64,000 nucleotides of DNA, from NCBI GenBank assembly GCA_018389105.1, contig JACATO010001081.1, positions 62,001 to 126,000 on the forward strand. The letters are read 5' to 3'. The translations under genes were made by a program, and so were the position numbers. Positions 1 through 14,229 of the stretch are shown piece after piece (positions within the stretch are counted from its first letter, which is position 1; the number at the start of each line of letters is the position of its first letter). The notes under the pieces were generated by a model, which worked only from the letters and a program-made list of their open reading frames with translations, was not told the DNA's origin and searched no databases. The DNA comes from Nautilus pompilius. Its lineage: Eukaryota > Mollusca > Cephalopoda > Nautilida > Nautilidae.

Positions 1-2666
1 TAACTCAGTCTAGAGTTATAGTTACCTCCCTTTATCGAAAGTATGTTTTATATAGTTCCATGCTAAAACTTACAAGTAGTAAAAACCTTTTAGGGTCTAT
101 TTCAGAATTTTATTTTGATTAATCTGTTTTCAACAAAATGTTTGACCTAAAATACTTTTTTGAAGACAGATTCTTACTCAGACAGGATTTCATAGTTGGT
201 GATATTTATAATTTTTTTTATTTTTGTTTTGGAAGTTTTCATTGAACTTTTTTATATTAGAATTTGGATTTACACTGTTTATTGCAGGTAATGCAGTACT
301 AATGTATTGTTTATGTTTAGGCATGTTGACAAATTCATAGCAATCTGACAACTCATACTTCAGTGTCGAAGTATAACAGACTTTACTATACTTAAGCTCT
401 GTACCTATACAATTTTTGGAAATTGTGACTCAACCAACTTCTATCAAATGTAGAATTCAACTGTATCCACAAGAATTTTGACCACTGGCCTTTACTTATC
501 TAAAGGATGTGGTTTCTGGACTACCAGTGGTTTTGAACACATGATTGTTTGATTCTTGGTGACAAACCAGTTCTGGTTGCTGAAAAGGCTGAATGACTCT
601 GACTTGGCAAAATTTGTATGGCTGTTTCATTTGCGGTCAGCCCTGCACTTCATTGCACTGCTAGGAAACTTCCAACAACCATCTATACTGGAAGACTCTG
701 TTTGAAGTCAAAAGCTTTGAATGATGTTGGTTCTTCCAATTCTTTTCCAGGACTGAAAGAATTTTCAGTTTCTCAGTCAGAATTAGCTTTTGTAAAACTG
801 AACTATAGTGATGCCATTTTGCTGAATGTGATGCTGACCTTGACTAGTAACTGGACAAACAACATGAGTATTTATAGATTAGTGATACAAGGCCAGAGGT
901 TTGGTAATTGACTTATCTAAAAGGTAAGAAACTGAACAGGAAGGAAAATTGCTCACCATACTTACCCTTTTGTTACAAAATCAATATGTGATAAACTTCA
1001 TAATGGGAAGATGAAATGCAATTTTCAGTGGCAGTATGTGATTAAACTGCCATATTTTTTTATTTTTTTTTTTTTACTTGACATAAAATGTTTCTTCTGT
1101 TTTGATTTAGCACAAACATTATGTCCTGTATAAGAGCACGTCATTATTATAAATTTTTTCTTTGTTTGCATTGTTTACATTAAATGGTATATAACTTGAT
1201 ATCTGTTTGGAAACACGGCCAGATTTCATAGGACAGGAGATATGTTACTTCATTTAGTAATCTTTACTGATTATTTACCATATTCTAGTGTTACTTGACC
1301 AATAATAAAGTTTGTTTTACAGGTTTGGGTTTGATAACATTTTTCCCACCCCCACACGTTTATTTTATCACATTACATTTTAAATATGAAATAACTGTAA
1401 AAGGAGATCAAAACAGGTTAAGAGTTATTGCAGTCCCATTAGAATTTTATTGTCTACAGCAAGTGTGACTTGTTCTAAGCTTTCCCCTGTAAATGTCTTC
1501 TGTTCTATTTTTTTTTTTACATGTATACCTATTGGTACTTACCATAGAAATGTAGCAACAGCTGAGTTTATCTGCTCTTTACAGATCCTTCAAGAGATCT
1601 AGCGGCAAGGGGTTGTTGACTAGATTTTTGTTTGTTTGTTGTTTTTTTTTAAGCTGAAAAAAAAACAAGACCTTAACAGTGCCAGTCAGTTTGAAGAACA
1701 TGCATTTTGTTTTAACCACACTAGCCTTATATCAGCTGAAATAGAGTACTGCAAGCACTTGAATATCAGGGTAGTAGTGGTCTAGTTTGTTCAGTGTTGT
1801 CATTCTTGGCACATTTTACAAAATCTAGTATGAATAAATTATTATTTGCGGGCTTTTGAGAGGGGGAACCATTAGGTTACTCTACAAAATTTTTAAGATA
1901 GAAATGAAATCTTTTTACGAATATCTATTTTTAATATTGAAAAAGAAAAAGAACTCTAAATAAGCTATTTAAATGCTATACTTTTGTAAATATGCATGTG
2001 AATGGAAAATGCACAATTTAATAATATGCATGGTACAGCAGGTTGAATTGCAGGAGAAATTTCTTGCTGTATTTCTGCAATAGATGTGATACTTAGCACA
2101 AACTAACAGTTTTTTGTATCATACCTGAAGTTAAAGCAGCTATGGGTGCACTCTGAATTCTGTTTAATATGTCGATAATTTGAAAAGCCTTTCCCATTAC
2201 ACAGTGCTACGAAAATCTAGAAATTCAGTAAAGTCTGCCCATCTTCGAAAGCAGATCCAGTTCTTTTTACAATCATACTTCCCTTTTGGCTGAGTTTTTT
2301 AACATTTTCTTGGTGAAATTTTTGTATTTTCTTTTACTAGCCATATTGATTTGATACTTAAACATTTGGAAGAATCTGACAATGATCAAGAGCTGATCCT
2401 GTGTCTTGTGGCATAACATTGTTAGAAGATTTTCTAAATTTTAGATTTGTGTGTAGCTGCTATAATTTTCACTGTAATAGATTGAGTTTCTTTTTTTATA
2501 TTACATTCTGAAAATTGTTGCATGAAAGTTATTATTTTATAACTTGAGAGATTTTGTTGCTTGAGATCCTAAATATTTGCCATTTGCTTTTCATCAGATT
2601 TTTCTTCAAGAAGTGTACACAATCCGCCTCATGAAGTTTATCTGTGGTTTGATTTAACTCTTTCAG
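1..2666 (+). other. Probable intron of the FoxJ2/3 gene
   Basis: AT-rich sequence upstream of the first FoxJ exon that I can place. It ends in a good acceptor (pyrimidine-rich tract then CAG at 2664-2666). I found no exon, RNA gene or recognisable transposon in it. A 97-codon open frame at 618-911 shows no family motif and is probably chance. Being intronic is inferred, because the forkhead domain exons of this gene must lie upstream of the window. Confidence 0.55.
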
Positions 2667-5600
2667 TTGCAACATATTTCTTATCCAGAAGACCATTGTG
2701 CTACAGATACTCTGAGTGCATCATTTCGCAGTTTGTATAAAACTGTATTTGAAAATGGAAATGGTAAGTAGGGGAAAAAAAGTTTGCTTTTGGAAGCTCC
2801 CTTTTTTAAATTTTATTTTAGGAAAAGCTATGATGAGAGATGAGTAAGGTATTTGATAATCAGTCTGCAGAGCCACAGCCCTGTCCTCCATTGTTGTTTC
2901 CTGAATTTGGAAAAAGTTACAAATAGCTAATATTAATATCTTATATTGCTTCTGTATTTTAAATTACATGCATTTGACATACAAATGAGTGTCAAAAACA
3001 TATTTTACATTTTATGCCAAAAAGTATTAAACAAACTATTTATTAATTGATTTTGTTGACAAAATGTAAAATTTTGATATGATCAATATTAGCTGTTCAT
3101 TCTGTCAGTAAGGTGATTTTTTAACTTTATTGTTATAGGTTGATCCTTTGACAAATTATTAATTTTGGAATATCCTGTTAGTAAATTATCCTGTTTTACT
3201 AGCCACAAAGCAGATAGTCATTAGGTTCCAGTTACCTCAGTTTTAATCATGTACGCTTGTCAACAAAATCAATTAACCTGTTTGGAGTGGGTTGGTTATC
3301 TGTGATGCAGTAAGGACTTCGTAGAAACACGATAATAGTTTTCACCACAAACCAACTGATAGTCTGCAGAAAGTTAGATACTGGAGTAAGCTGCATCATC
3401 TATCTGTTTGTTTAAACATCTTGGATCGATCTTTCCATGTAAACTTTTCCAGGTCAGCAAAATATCAGCAGTGCTTCAGATTTGATACAGAACTTGGACA
3501 ACTTAAAAGAAAATGTTCGATTAGCTGGAAGCTGTGATTGGCAGAACATAGATATGTCCCAGTTTCGAGGTACTGCAATGTACTTATTAATTAAACTGTC
3601 CGAAGCAAAAAAAAAAAAGAAATTATAGTTTAAAAGTATTTGTTTTTACTGCTTTATGCTTAAAACAGATTATGAATTCTGAAAAGTTTTTTTGGATCTA
3701 ATTGATTTGTAAAATGTATTGATATGTTGTTTTAATTTTCATAAAAGCTCTAGATTTTTACTTGGCTAATTTTGTTTCTATACTATTAATTAAAACAAAA
3801 GATTCAGAATAATGCCTCTAAGAAGTAGACAGGCATTATCCACATACATGTCAAACATTACCAAAGATTCATTTCTCTCTGTCATCATTGGATAAATTGG
3901 ATGAATATTTAAAATTTTTCAGGCCTGGTTGACAGTATTCGGCTAGCAGACATGAATAATTGGTCATTAAATCCAGAGCAGTTTGCAGACCTAACCTCAT
4001 CATTGAACAGCTTCTTTAGCCAAACTGGGTTGTCTTCTCATAGTAGCCAGCTCCAAGGATATGATAGCGCCAGCGTGTGTCCTGTGTATGAGGACAGCCA
4101 CAGTAATCTAGTCTCAGGTAAGATAGAACTAAGTGAAAGCATAGTCTTTCATCATAGTAAAAGTGGAGACAGTTTGCGATGAAAATTACATTGCCAGAAA
4201 AGGGAAGAAAAATTGGCATAAATATAATCTGATGCTAGTCCTTAAATTCCCCTTTATTGTGAAAGTTTTCAACGTACTCTTGATAAAACTGTCTTTGTTT
4301 GTTCAGTAAAATCTTTGATAAAAGAACAATTATTTGATACAATTTTCATTAATTAATATCTTTTGTTTTTGTATAACAACCTCTACAGTGGAAACATCTG
4401 TGGTGAGGGAGTTTAGTGCTATGGTTGTAACCAGAGCATGTTGTGTATTTTGCAGCACAAGGGATTCAGCACTTCAGACTTTAGCAGAGTTAACATCCAT
4501 CACTTGAAACGTTAGTGTAAAAGAATATAATATTGCTTGTGAGTGTAAGCAAAAGGAATTCTGCAACAGTTTGGTTATCTTGTTTCCTTTTCCCCCTCTC
4601 AATAGATACAGCATACTGTGACACTAATCATGCTACCTCAACTGCAGATCCGTTGCTGGACAGTTCTTGTTTGGTTTTGCATCCCGAAAGAAACTTGGTA
4701 AATTATCAGGTAAGTTGTCCTTCAACATTATTTGTCATTTCTGTAGGAGTATAGTTGTTTGTAGCACTCAAATATAAAGTCATATAAACATTACCAAATT
4801 TGTATTTCATAAATAGTTATCAATTAAATGTGTGCAGGTGCAATTTGATAATTTCGAAACTTTTTTAACAGTATTTTTAATTCTAGATGAAAAAACAAAA
4901 ATAAAATGCCTAATAACCAAACTCAACATGTAGCATTTCTTTTAAAAATGTGTATTTTATCAATATTTAGCTCTTTGGCTTTGAACTGTTAGTTGTAATA
5001 TTCAGCATAATTAATTTCTGCCGGTTTGAGGCAGTGTTCTATCTAATAACAAAGTCCATAACATTAGAAGTCTGCAAATCAATATGATAGGTCGATGTTA
5101 GCAATGCAGAGTAAATGAGTTATCCCTTTGCATTCTTCCCAATTATTGATCTGGTGACTTCTGTACAATATTCACAAAAGATGAGTTATGGTTTTAAATT
5201 TTACTTACAATATTACAAAATACTTTCTTTGTGTTTAGACTTTGAAAATTTCAAGAAAATACATTACATCTAAATGCCATCTTGCGAGAATGTTTTTTTT
5301 TTTTTGTTTTTAACTTGTAAACAAGCAACTAGGTGGAACCAGATTTTTTGTTGCTGATAGAGGACTGGTAAAGTAAATGTATTGTCAGTAGGTTTAAAAT
5401 CACAAATCCTCGGTGCATAATTCAGAGCTATACACAGAGAATGCATACTTTTAGTGTTATCTATATTGCTCGGTTTGGTCACATTATTTTATATACCAAA
5501 ATGTGCAATATGAACTAATTTGTAAAGAAGAATAATCATTGGAGCCTAAGCTAGGCCAACAACCATTGGCTATAATTTAGTTAGTTTGCTTCAGTTTGGA

Positions 5601-6019
5601 TTTTGCTAAATAAAAAACAAAACAAAATGTGCAGTCAGATGCAAAGACTATAAATTAAAGACAAACTCTGCTTATGGAAAATTCTAATGTGATGCAAATG
5701 AATAATTATGCACATTATTCAAATTTTTGTCATCTGAATTTGGTTTCCTAAGAATTAGTAAATTTGGGATTTGGTTGATTGGTTGTTTAGCCTATATTTT
5801 AGGTGGTAATTTGTTGAGCTGTATAGTAGCAGGTTCTTTTTACTGTCACTTTGGTCCCATCTGCTAGCACATTCATTCATTGAAAGTTCTTTAATTTCTC
5901 TTTTTGTGCAGAGTCCTGGCTTTATGAATCACAGTGTTCATATGCCCCACACAAATACCAGATACAGCAGCTCTAATGACGAAATCGAGGATGAATTTAA
6001 CTGGGACAAGCTGCTATAG
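2667..6019 (+). CDS. FoxJ2/3: FoxJ2/FoxJ3-type forkhead transcription factor, C-terminal exons
   Basis: Five exons with GT/AG borders: 2667-2763, 3453-3569, 3923-4117, 4606-4709, 5912-6019 (stop TAG 6017-6019). The reading phases agree across all four introns and give the last 206 residues. The forkhead DNA-binding domain is not in the window. Recognition rests on the conserved C-terminal part of FOXJ2/FOXJ3: a DWQNIDMSQF segment, then NNWSLNPEQFADL and SLNSFFSQTGL, and an acidic-aromatic tail EIEDEFNWDKLL that matches the DDFDW ending of the vertebrate proteins. Vertebrate FOXJ2 and FOXJ3 are nuclear transcriptional activators; invertebrates usually have one ancestral gene, so I do not choose between the two names. 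Earlier exons are missing because the gene starts left of the window. Confidence 0.88.
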
Positions 6020-9000
6020 ATGAGTAGTATGCTTTGTTTGTCATCAGAAACAGTATTTAAAGAATATGGTATAAACGTTTATGGATTTCATGGACAGCGT
6101 GCTCCTGGCTGCTTAGATTTATAGGATATTTTTAACAAGGTTTTGTAACTGTCATATATTTTTACCAATTTTTAAAAATCTTGTTTTATCTAGTGTTATT
6201 TAAAGATTTTTTTAAATATTCTGTAGCACACAGTGTCTTTACAGTCCAAAGGAAAGTTTCTCATCTGATTTGCTTCAGCAATTAGCTGAACATCTAAGCA
6301 GGGGAGATAATTTGACTGAATCTTCATAGGATATCTATTTGAAAAAAAAGAAAGAAAAAGCTTTCATTTCTCCATCATGAACTTCTGTGTCATCTCTGCA
6401 GTTGCATCAATTTTGATGTTTGTTAAACATGCTCTTGTTACTTGGAGATGATGTGATTAAAGTTTACTGCAATACTCAGGACTTTTCACCAAGCATCTTC
6501 CAGGTAGAGTGAAAAACTTCTGTGGTAAGAATTATAAGTGTGTATGAAATAACTTTTACTTCAGCAGATAGGCTTATTATAGCCAAAAACATGCTGTTTT
6601 GTTTTTTTTTAATGTCTTTTGAAGAAATACAAGATTCAGGGTGTTTTTCTTAGGATTCTTCTTCAGTGTGTCAGAAGGAAAGTTCAGCTGGTACTGAAAC
6701 CAAAATCAACTGTCAAAAAGAGAGAAAAAAAATTCTGTTCTAGTTTTACTGTACACTAACACACAAAAATGTTGCCCTTTTTTGTTGTTTTATTCTTTGG
6801 TTTACTTTTTTTTGTAAGCTTTTGTGATAAACTTCTGATAAGAGGTTCTTACTAACTTGATAAATTTGGTTTATGGAGACCTGGATATTCTGGTGTTTTC
6901 AGTCGCTGATTACATGGTAGCCAGGTTCTGAAATCAGAAGGTTGCTTGCTTTTGGAGAGGTATTATTGTGTGCCTCCTAGGAATTGGTTTAACACTGATA
7001 CAGAATGGACAGCCCATACCCTGACTATTAGCTGCAGTACATCATCTAAAGTCTCTGAGCTCAGAGAAACTTTGAAAAACTAGTATAGCTAACAAACCTT
7101 TCCTATTATAGCTGACACCCTTATCTACATTTTAAATCCTACAAGGAAACTTTACTTGAAAACATCAAATATGGAATTTAACAAAATTCTCCGTGTTAAC
7201 ATTCAATAATGAAACAAATTTATACATTTTCCCCACTTGGCTACTGAATATTCATGCAGTCACTAATATAAGTATTTTCTGTTTTACATGCCATTGATTT
7301 TGATTTAGCCTTATATTTATTTTTGTTATTTAACCCTTAAGCTAACAATGCTTAAAAGTTGTTTGTGACAGTGTACATATTTATGTTTAGAATCAGTATA
7401 TCTGATTTTGTAAAAGTGATCTCTGCTAAATAAGTGTTTTTGGACCCTTTAGCTCAGGGGCCAACTGAAACTAGTTTTGGTACAGTAACTACGGCATGTG
7501 TGCGTGTGTGCGTGTGTGTGTGTGATATTGTGAAAACTGTACTGCTAAGACATTTGCTTTAAAGTTTGTAATTAATGGCCTGAATTGTTAAGCACTTGCA
7601 GAGTTTCCATGACGAAATCAAGGTCCAGGCTGGAGTTCTGGAGATTGATCTGAGCTATTAATGTATGGTAAAAAAATATTAATCAGTTAATTTATATATA
7701 TATTAATTTCTTTTTTAAGTTACTGCTAAAACTACTGAAGAAGAATGATACTTTTAAATCTTTTTTTTTTTCTCTTTCTTTCTTTCTCAGAAATTTTAGA
7801 AAGATTTTCTATTTTTTTACTTTACAAATTTTATCCTTGTTGATCTCAGGATGTGAGTGTGTGCTGGAACATAGAAGTGTGTACAGCATGGAGTGTTACA
7901 TTACGGTTATGTACCATCTTTTTACATGAATGAAGAGACAATCCTTCTGGTTGTTTTGCTTGTAAAATGTGTTAAAGTAAAGCGACAAATATATAATACT
8001 GACACGAAGTATAGTTTATACTTTAAGTTATAGAAATTAACATTTAAGGTTTTGTAATATGTATGCTTACTAACACGCAATAAGTAACTTTTTAAAATTT
8101 ATTTATTCTTATTTAAAATTGTCATTTGTCTTGTAATCATGTCTGTTAAATTGCACCTTTTAAGAATTGTGCTGTTTTTTATATTTATATATATATACAT
8201 ATATGAACATCCTGTATATAGTTTTATTTTTAACACAAAACTTTGTGGCTAATATTGCTAACATATTGGAGAACAGAATGTCACTGAAGATTTGAGTTCC
8301 TGTTTTTAGAATCACCTTCTTTTTTTCTCTCTTTTCGTTTAAGTATTCTTCCCTTTCTTGAAACCCGAGTCCCAATTGTTTATATTTCTTTAACGCACTT
8401 TCGGTCTTCTTGCTCATTTACACTTGCGTTTCTGAGATGTAGCCTGTTTACTTTTCGTTCTCTGATTTCCAAACTTCGTTTTTGTCTTAGTCAGCCACGT
8501 CTACAAAATGCAAGCTTTCGTAGCAACTGCGAATCGTTTTTAAGAGAAGCCTTAAAGAATGGCACTGTATAGTGCGGATATGCTCCTCTGACTTCTAGTT
8601 TAAGGTAGTTAAGCATTTTTAAGAAATAACTGTCTTGTTATGGCTTCAAAGCAACAAACAAATTGTTCATGTTGCAACATTGTAGTAACGTTAATTTGAA
8701 ATAGCTTTCAGGTTGATGTATGTCTGGTTTTTTTTTGGTTTTTTTTGCCAGTTCCACATTATTACTTAGAAAAGATATCTATTGTAGGCCTTGAAGTTGT
8801 TGTTCTTGTTTTAGTTTATCATGTAAAAGGTAAATTCAGGTAGAATATTTATGCCTTTTTTACTTATACAGTTAAAATGAATTTGTAGGTCAGTTAATAA
8901 ACCAGTCTTAATTCATTCAGAGAGCCATTTTGACTACTGGTAGGTGTAATTCTTCACTGTTAGTATTTACATTTTTTGGAAGTGCTAATTCATGAATTTC

Positions 9001-12000
9001 AAGCTTAGGATCAGAGGAGGAGCTCATCTCATCTCTTTGTTTTCCAAGACTGTTACAGTTAAATTGCCAGCAGAAATTTAATCTTGCTATCTCTTCTGAA
9101 GCTGCTAGGTCAACTAGGAGTTATTCGCCTTTGATGGCAAATTGCAAATGTTTAGAGTTAAAATAAAAACACAAAAATGATAATATAATTTAAATGAGTT
9201 TTTTGTTTTTGTTTTAATGCTTAGGGCTTTCACTTTCTTTGATCATTTAAGTTTGTGTGAATGACAACAATATCAAGCGCAGTAGAGACAGTGAGAGAAA
9301 ATAGCTGAGCAAGTGGGTGTGTAAAGCACAGCTTCTGGTATTCATTGTTTCAAGATGGCAACATGTTACATTAGCTGCTCATTTCTTTGCACAAATTGTT
9401 TCCCTTTCTTCTTTAAATTTAGCAAAGATAACGGAATCAGATGGAAATAAATTGGCTTGAAACTGTATAGGAAACAAACCTAAATATTTAAATTGGGGAT
9501 GTTATGAATACATGTTTGTTTTAATTCCATAATGCAAACTACTTTTATTTACAGATACCAGATTTATAAAAATAATCTGACATTTTTGGCTTGATGCCAC
9601 TGGTTTTCCCAAGGCTGAAAAGAGAACCTAGTGAAAAAACTCAAACTTTTATTGTAAATTATGTATATTGTCTGGCAGATTTCAACTGATGTACATAGAG
9701 TAGATGTAATTTGTGTTTTATAACATATATATATATATATATGCCTCACTTGTTAAAATCTGTGCACTGTTCTTGAGGGTTGCTGTAATGTTATGTATCA
9801 TTTCTGGCTGTGCATGTGTGATTTTAAAGCTTTTCCATCTCTCTGAATCACAATACCGACCATAAAATTTGAAGATTAGGAATTTGTTTCTTGTATAATT
9901 TTCATGTGCACTATGTGAGTATGTCTCTGCACTTTTATGATTGATTTTCTCTGTGATGTAGGAGTTGTTCTATTTAACATTGTGAGAAATTTTGATTTTA
10001 CTCTGACAAAATAAGTTATTGATTTATAAAAAAAATTGTTTGATGACAGGCTTAGGTTATAACTCGCTCATTTTGTTTTCATTTGTTTAAATTGCATGCT
10101 GTACTCTAAATGGACAAATCCAGCCCTTTTTAAATAAGGGTGACACCCAATAGGTGAGGGTGTGTGTGTGTTTTTTTTTTTTAAAAAAATTCTGAACTTT
10201 CGTACATCTGTTGTTATCATGGGTTGTTTGATATTTGTGTATATGCACTTTTTAAAGTATCTGTTGAAATATTCTTTATATGCCACATGTCTCCAAACAT
10301 CTTGGATGATTTTTGACTGACCTTTGTTCTAACAGATGTTTGCCTGTGAACCACAAGAGAAGATGTGGAAAATGCAGATAGCTTGTCACGGCAACTAGCC
10401 AGCATCCCAGTCAGTAATCCATTCATTATACAGCCTTAGCTTTCCTGTGTGGTGTAGAAGGGTGCTTCCTCTTCAACCCTGTGTATTAAAAAATATTTCT
10501 TTTATATAATATATATTTTGGGGGGAAGAGGGAAGGGAAGGATAATTCCTTTACATCATATTTGTATGTAGCTTATGGAATCAAAGCAATCTTAATGGTT
10601 GAGGTGGTGATTGCGTCAAACTCCGTCCACTCAAAGTTTCTGGAAATAAGGAAAGTCTTCACAAAAGTCGGTAACAGTGGTTAAAAAGTTTGTAATTAAA
10701 ATCACTCACTCTCTATGCATTCCATAAGATTCATTCTTTTGATAATGATAAACAATAATTTTTTTAAAAATTCAATCATCATAACTTTATCTTCATTTGA
10801 TGCTTTGTTTATTGTGTTTTCATTAAATGTTGTTTTTCTCCAGTTTGCAGCAGAACTTTAATAGACAACCATATCAGAAACCCTTTCTTTTTCTTTTTGC
10901 CCTTTGACTCTTTTAATTCTGTTGTATATTCACCAGACCAAAACAGAGAACCTAGACTTAATTTCTCTGGTCATTAAAAGATTTATGCAAATGATTTCCT
11001 TGACCCCCCCCCTCCCACACACACACACACACACACAAAGTCCTTTCCCCTTGCTCCCAACCAAAGGGGAACTAAGCAGTTTTGGTTAAATAGGGGCTGA
11101 CAAGTGCTTAATCCCAAATTGTTGGCAGTTTTTACAGTGTTGTATATTTTTGTAAAAGCAAATTTATTAAACAGAATGGAAATATGTCCTTTTAGACAAC
11201 CTGCCGTATGATCTACCACCGTCATCAGGGCAACTTTATGTGATGTTACTGTAGCTAAAGTGAGAAAAAGAAAAACGTTCACTTGTTTACATTGAGATGC
11301 AACGACACGTTTCCCTAAACTTTGATTCACCGCCTGAAGTAGTTAGTGCTGAATACTTTATCAGTTTGTCTTTTCTACTCTTAAAGAAAGGAAGAAAAAA
11401 AACTTATTTGTATCTCTTTCAGAAGGGAAATAAATTTTGACTTATTCTTGAAAATCTGTTTTATCAATCTTTTTGTTAAAATACAAAGTAGTCAACACCA
11501 TTAATATTAATTTAAAATATGTAAAAAAATTTTTTTATTTATATAACTTGATAACCTTCTTGACCCTAATCTAATAATTCCAGATTTTGCTAACTTGTTT
11601 GTTTTTTTCTTAAGTAAATTGCATAACCTGTATTATATAAGGTTTCTGATATACTGTTGTCATGGATATATGAGGACAAATTTGAGATCCTTGAAGCAAA
11701 AAAAAAAAAAAAAACCAAATCTGCATGTAAATGTACTGTATCTCTATCTGGACACATCAGAGAAATTGTGGGATTGCTTAAAGTTGGCTTTCTTTGCAAT
11801 ACATTGACAGTTTAGAAGTCAGAGAATTGATAAAAAAATAAGAGCAGGCGTATTCTCGAATGGCTTAGGGTGCATGTAATTGTTGAAGAATTTTATTTTA
11901 ATTAAAAAAGAATTAAATGTTCAGATCTTCCATAACTATCATGCTAAAAGTTGATTATATTATATGTACATTTTCTTTTAAAACTCTAGTTAAGTATTTT

Positions 12001-13870
12001 TGATACTTTTTAAAATATTACAGCTTGGCTAGGGGCCTGCAGGTTCTCTAAATAGTAATATGAACTTCTTTTTAATTCTAAATTGGTATGTTTGAATTGT
12101 TCCTTAGCAGCTCACTGGTTAGAGGGATATTCTTTTGAAATCCTATAATACTACTAGTAATACAAAACCATTTCTTTGCATTTTCCTTTGCTAGGAGGAT
12201 TACGTGTGCATGTTGCAGTTCTTTGACTTGTGTATACAATGGCCTTCACACCAGAGTTTTTATTATGTTTCTTTTGATAACTATACAGCAGAGACCGATA
12301 TTGCTAACAAAATCAGAGACAATGAATGAAAACTGGCCAGATACGATTACAGCAATTCTATTTCAGTAAAGTCTAATTTGAACATCCCTGGTACCTCCAC
12401 TACATGGAAAATCTGTTCTCTATTAATGCATAAACTTGATCATTTGTGCAGTGGTTGCTTTAAAGCAATTAGTTTTTTTTTTCTTCCATATTTATTTATG
12501 CCAACCACAGACTGTTTGTTAATATTTAACATTGTCCGATATTTTGAGTATCATTTGATACTGAATTTTTTCTTGTACGTAAATGTGATTCTTCTCCCTC
12601 TCTCTCTAAATGAATAGCACAATGCATGGGCATGGAATGTGGTAATCTCCTGAAAATATAGTAAAGAAAGTGTATAAATCAAGAAAAAAATATTGGTATT
12701 TTTTAATGTAAATGTGTGGTTAATGATAATAAAAAATATATATTTATGTGATCTAGTACTTCCAAGGTTAGTTTCTTTTTTCTTCCTTGCCTAAAAGGCA
12801 TTCATTCCTAACTTATCAGATATAAGTTTGTTAGTAGCGGTAACTTTCCTCCCCTTGTTCTACTGAAGGAAATGTGATGTTGTTTTCTTCACACTGACAA
12901 TCATCATTTGTTGATCTATGAAGTTAAACCTGTGCTTTGTTTGTATATATTTTTTATTTCTTAGTTACTCATTTAGGGGGCATAATACCAGCAGTAAATA
13001 ATCTCTCATGAGTTTAATTACCTGACTGTTTCTACCTTCAGCGGTTTCACACTTATCTGTTTACCCTAAAGACATTTAATGTATTTTTTAGCATAGGCTA
13101 TAATAGAAATGCATGGTGGATGTTTTCCTCAATGAAAGGATATTTATGTTATATTATACCTACATACAGCAATATTGCCAGCACTGAAAGAGCTATTTAC
13201 AATTTTTTAAAGACATTAGATCCTTTCTTAAACTGATAGATCATCTTGTTACCATTTCTATTAATACACTTTGAAGTATATTACGTATCAGAATGTGGTA
13301 AGCATTGCATACTTTATAAAGAAATTTATTTTATTCACTCACAGGGCATTAGTTGTTTTTTTTTTTTTTAAATCGTATTTTAAATGTACAGATAGCAGGC
13401 ATGAGCAGACAGATATTAGGTGGCTTTCATGAAGAAAAAAGTCATCAGTAAACTTTAAGTGAAAAATAACCAGAACAAATTGCCAAGTTTGATCCGTCCG
13501 TCAATGAAAATGCCTCTGTCACCACTAGGAAGTAATTCTAGCAGTTATTAGAAAGAACTTGGGTTTTTTAATGAGAATTACTATATAGGCTTTTTTAAAA
13601 AACATGTATGTATGTATTTAATTAGTATGTACACACTGACTCTGAACATATTTCATTTTATTACATTTCATCTACTGCAATTTACCTGTTGACATTTTGA
13701 TGTGGTCCTATAGAAGTAATGATGGAAAACAAAAGTAGCAGCAGCTTGTGAATTGTATTTTTCTAAAAACAATGCATAGGTACATTTCCTTTTTGTGATT
13801 CTTTCTTTCCTTTCAGTATTTTTGTATTGAGCATACTTTAGTCTGAAATAAAGATCTCCACAACATTCAG
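6020..13870 (+). other. Possible very long FoxJ2/3 3' UTR
   Basis: About 7.8 kb of AT-rich sequence follows the FoxJ stop codon with no coding exon and no clear transposon, unlike the rest of the window. Canonical AATAAA signals occur at 9162-9167, 11429-11434, 12728-12733 and 13847-13852, so several 3' ends are possible. Simple repeats inside: TG/CG-type at about 7495-7523, TA at 9726-9742, and a C run plus AC repeat at 11004-11037. Whether transcription continues this far is inference; part may be plain intergenic DNA. Confidence 0.4.
13847..13852 (+). terminator. Candidate polyadenylation signal AATAAA
   Basis: Canonical hexamer on + just before the first transposon relic downstream of FoxJ2/3. 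It is the last of four such signals in the region and could mark the distal end of a long 3' UTR. Position only; no transcript evidence. Confidence 0.3.
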
Positions 13871-14229
13871 TAGCATTGTTAAATTGGAAAGCATATCTAG
13901 TTTAAATTTTAGACTAACAAATGTTCCCACAGGTCAGCTTAAAGGTAAAAAAAAAATTGTTGCTTTTAGTGCATAGCCTATCAACAAATAGGGGAGACAT
14001 TTGCTTGGCAGTTCTATAAGTTATTTTACAAGTGAATCACATGGCCAGCACTTTGGATAGTTTAATAGCTGGTGAATTTTGACTACAAAATGGGGGTCAG
14101 TTCAAATGTTGGAGCATCTTTCTCCTTGCTGCATTGGTTTTGTTTTGAAAGGAGTCATATATTTTGGTTGACTGCAATGCCATTACTGTAATTTTTAATG
14201 GATTTTGTAGCTGAAATTTGATACATAAC

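Noticed and set aside
618..911. 97-codon open frame upstream of the FoxJ exons
   Set aside because: No domain, no matching splice sites in phase with the next FoxJ exon, and low-complexity serine/leucine content; probably chance within an intron.
10983..11330. 115-codon frame on the - strand
   Set aside because: One end is made by the AC microsatellite and C run (VCVCVCVGGGG), the remainder has no motif.
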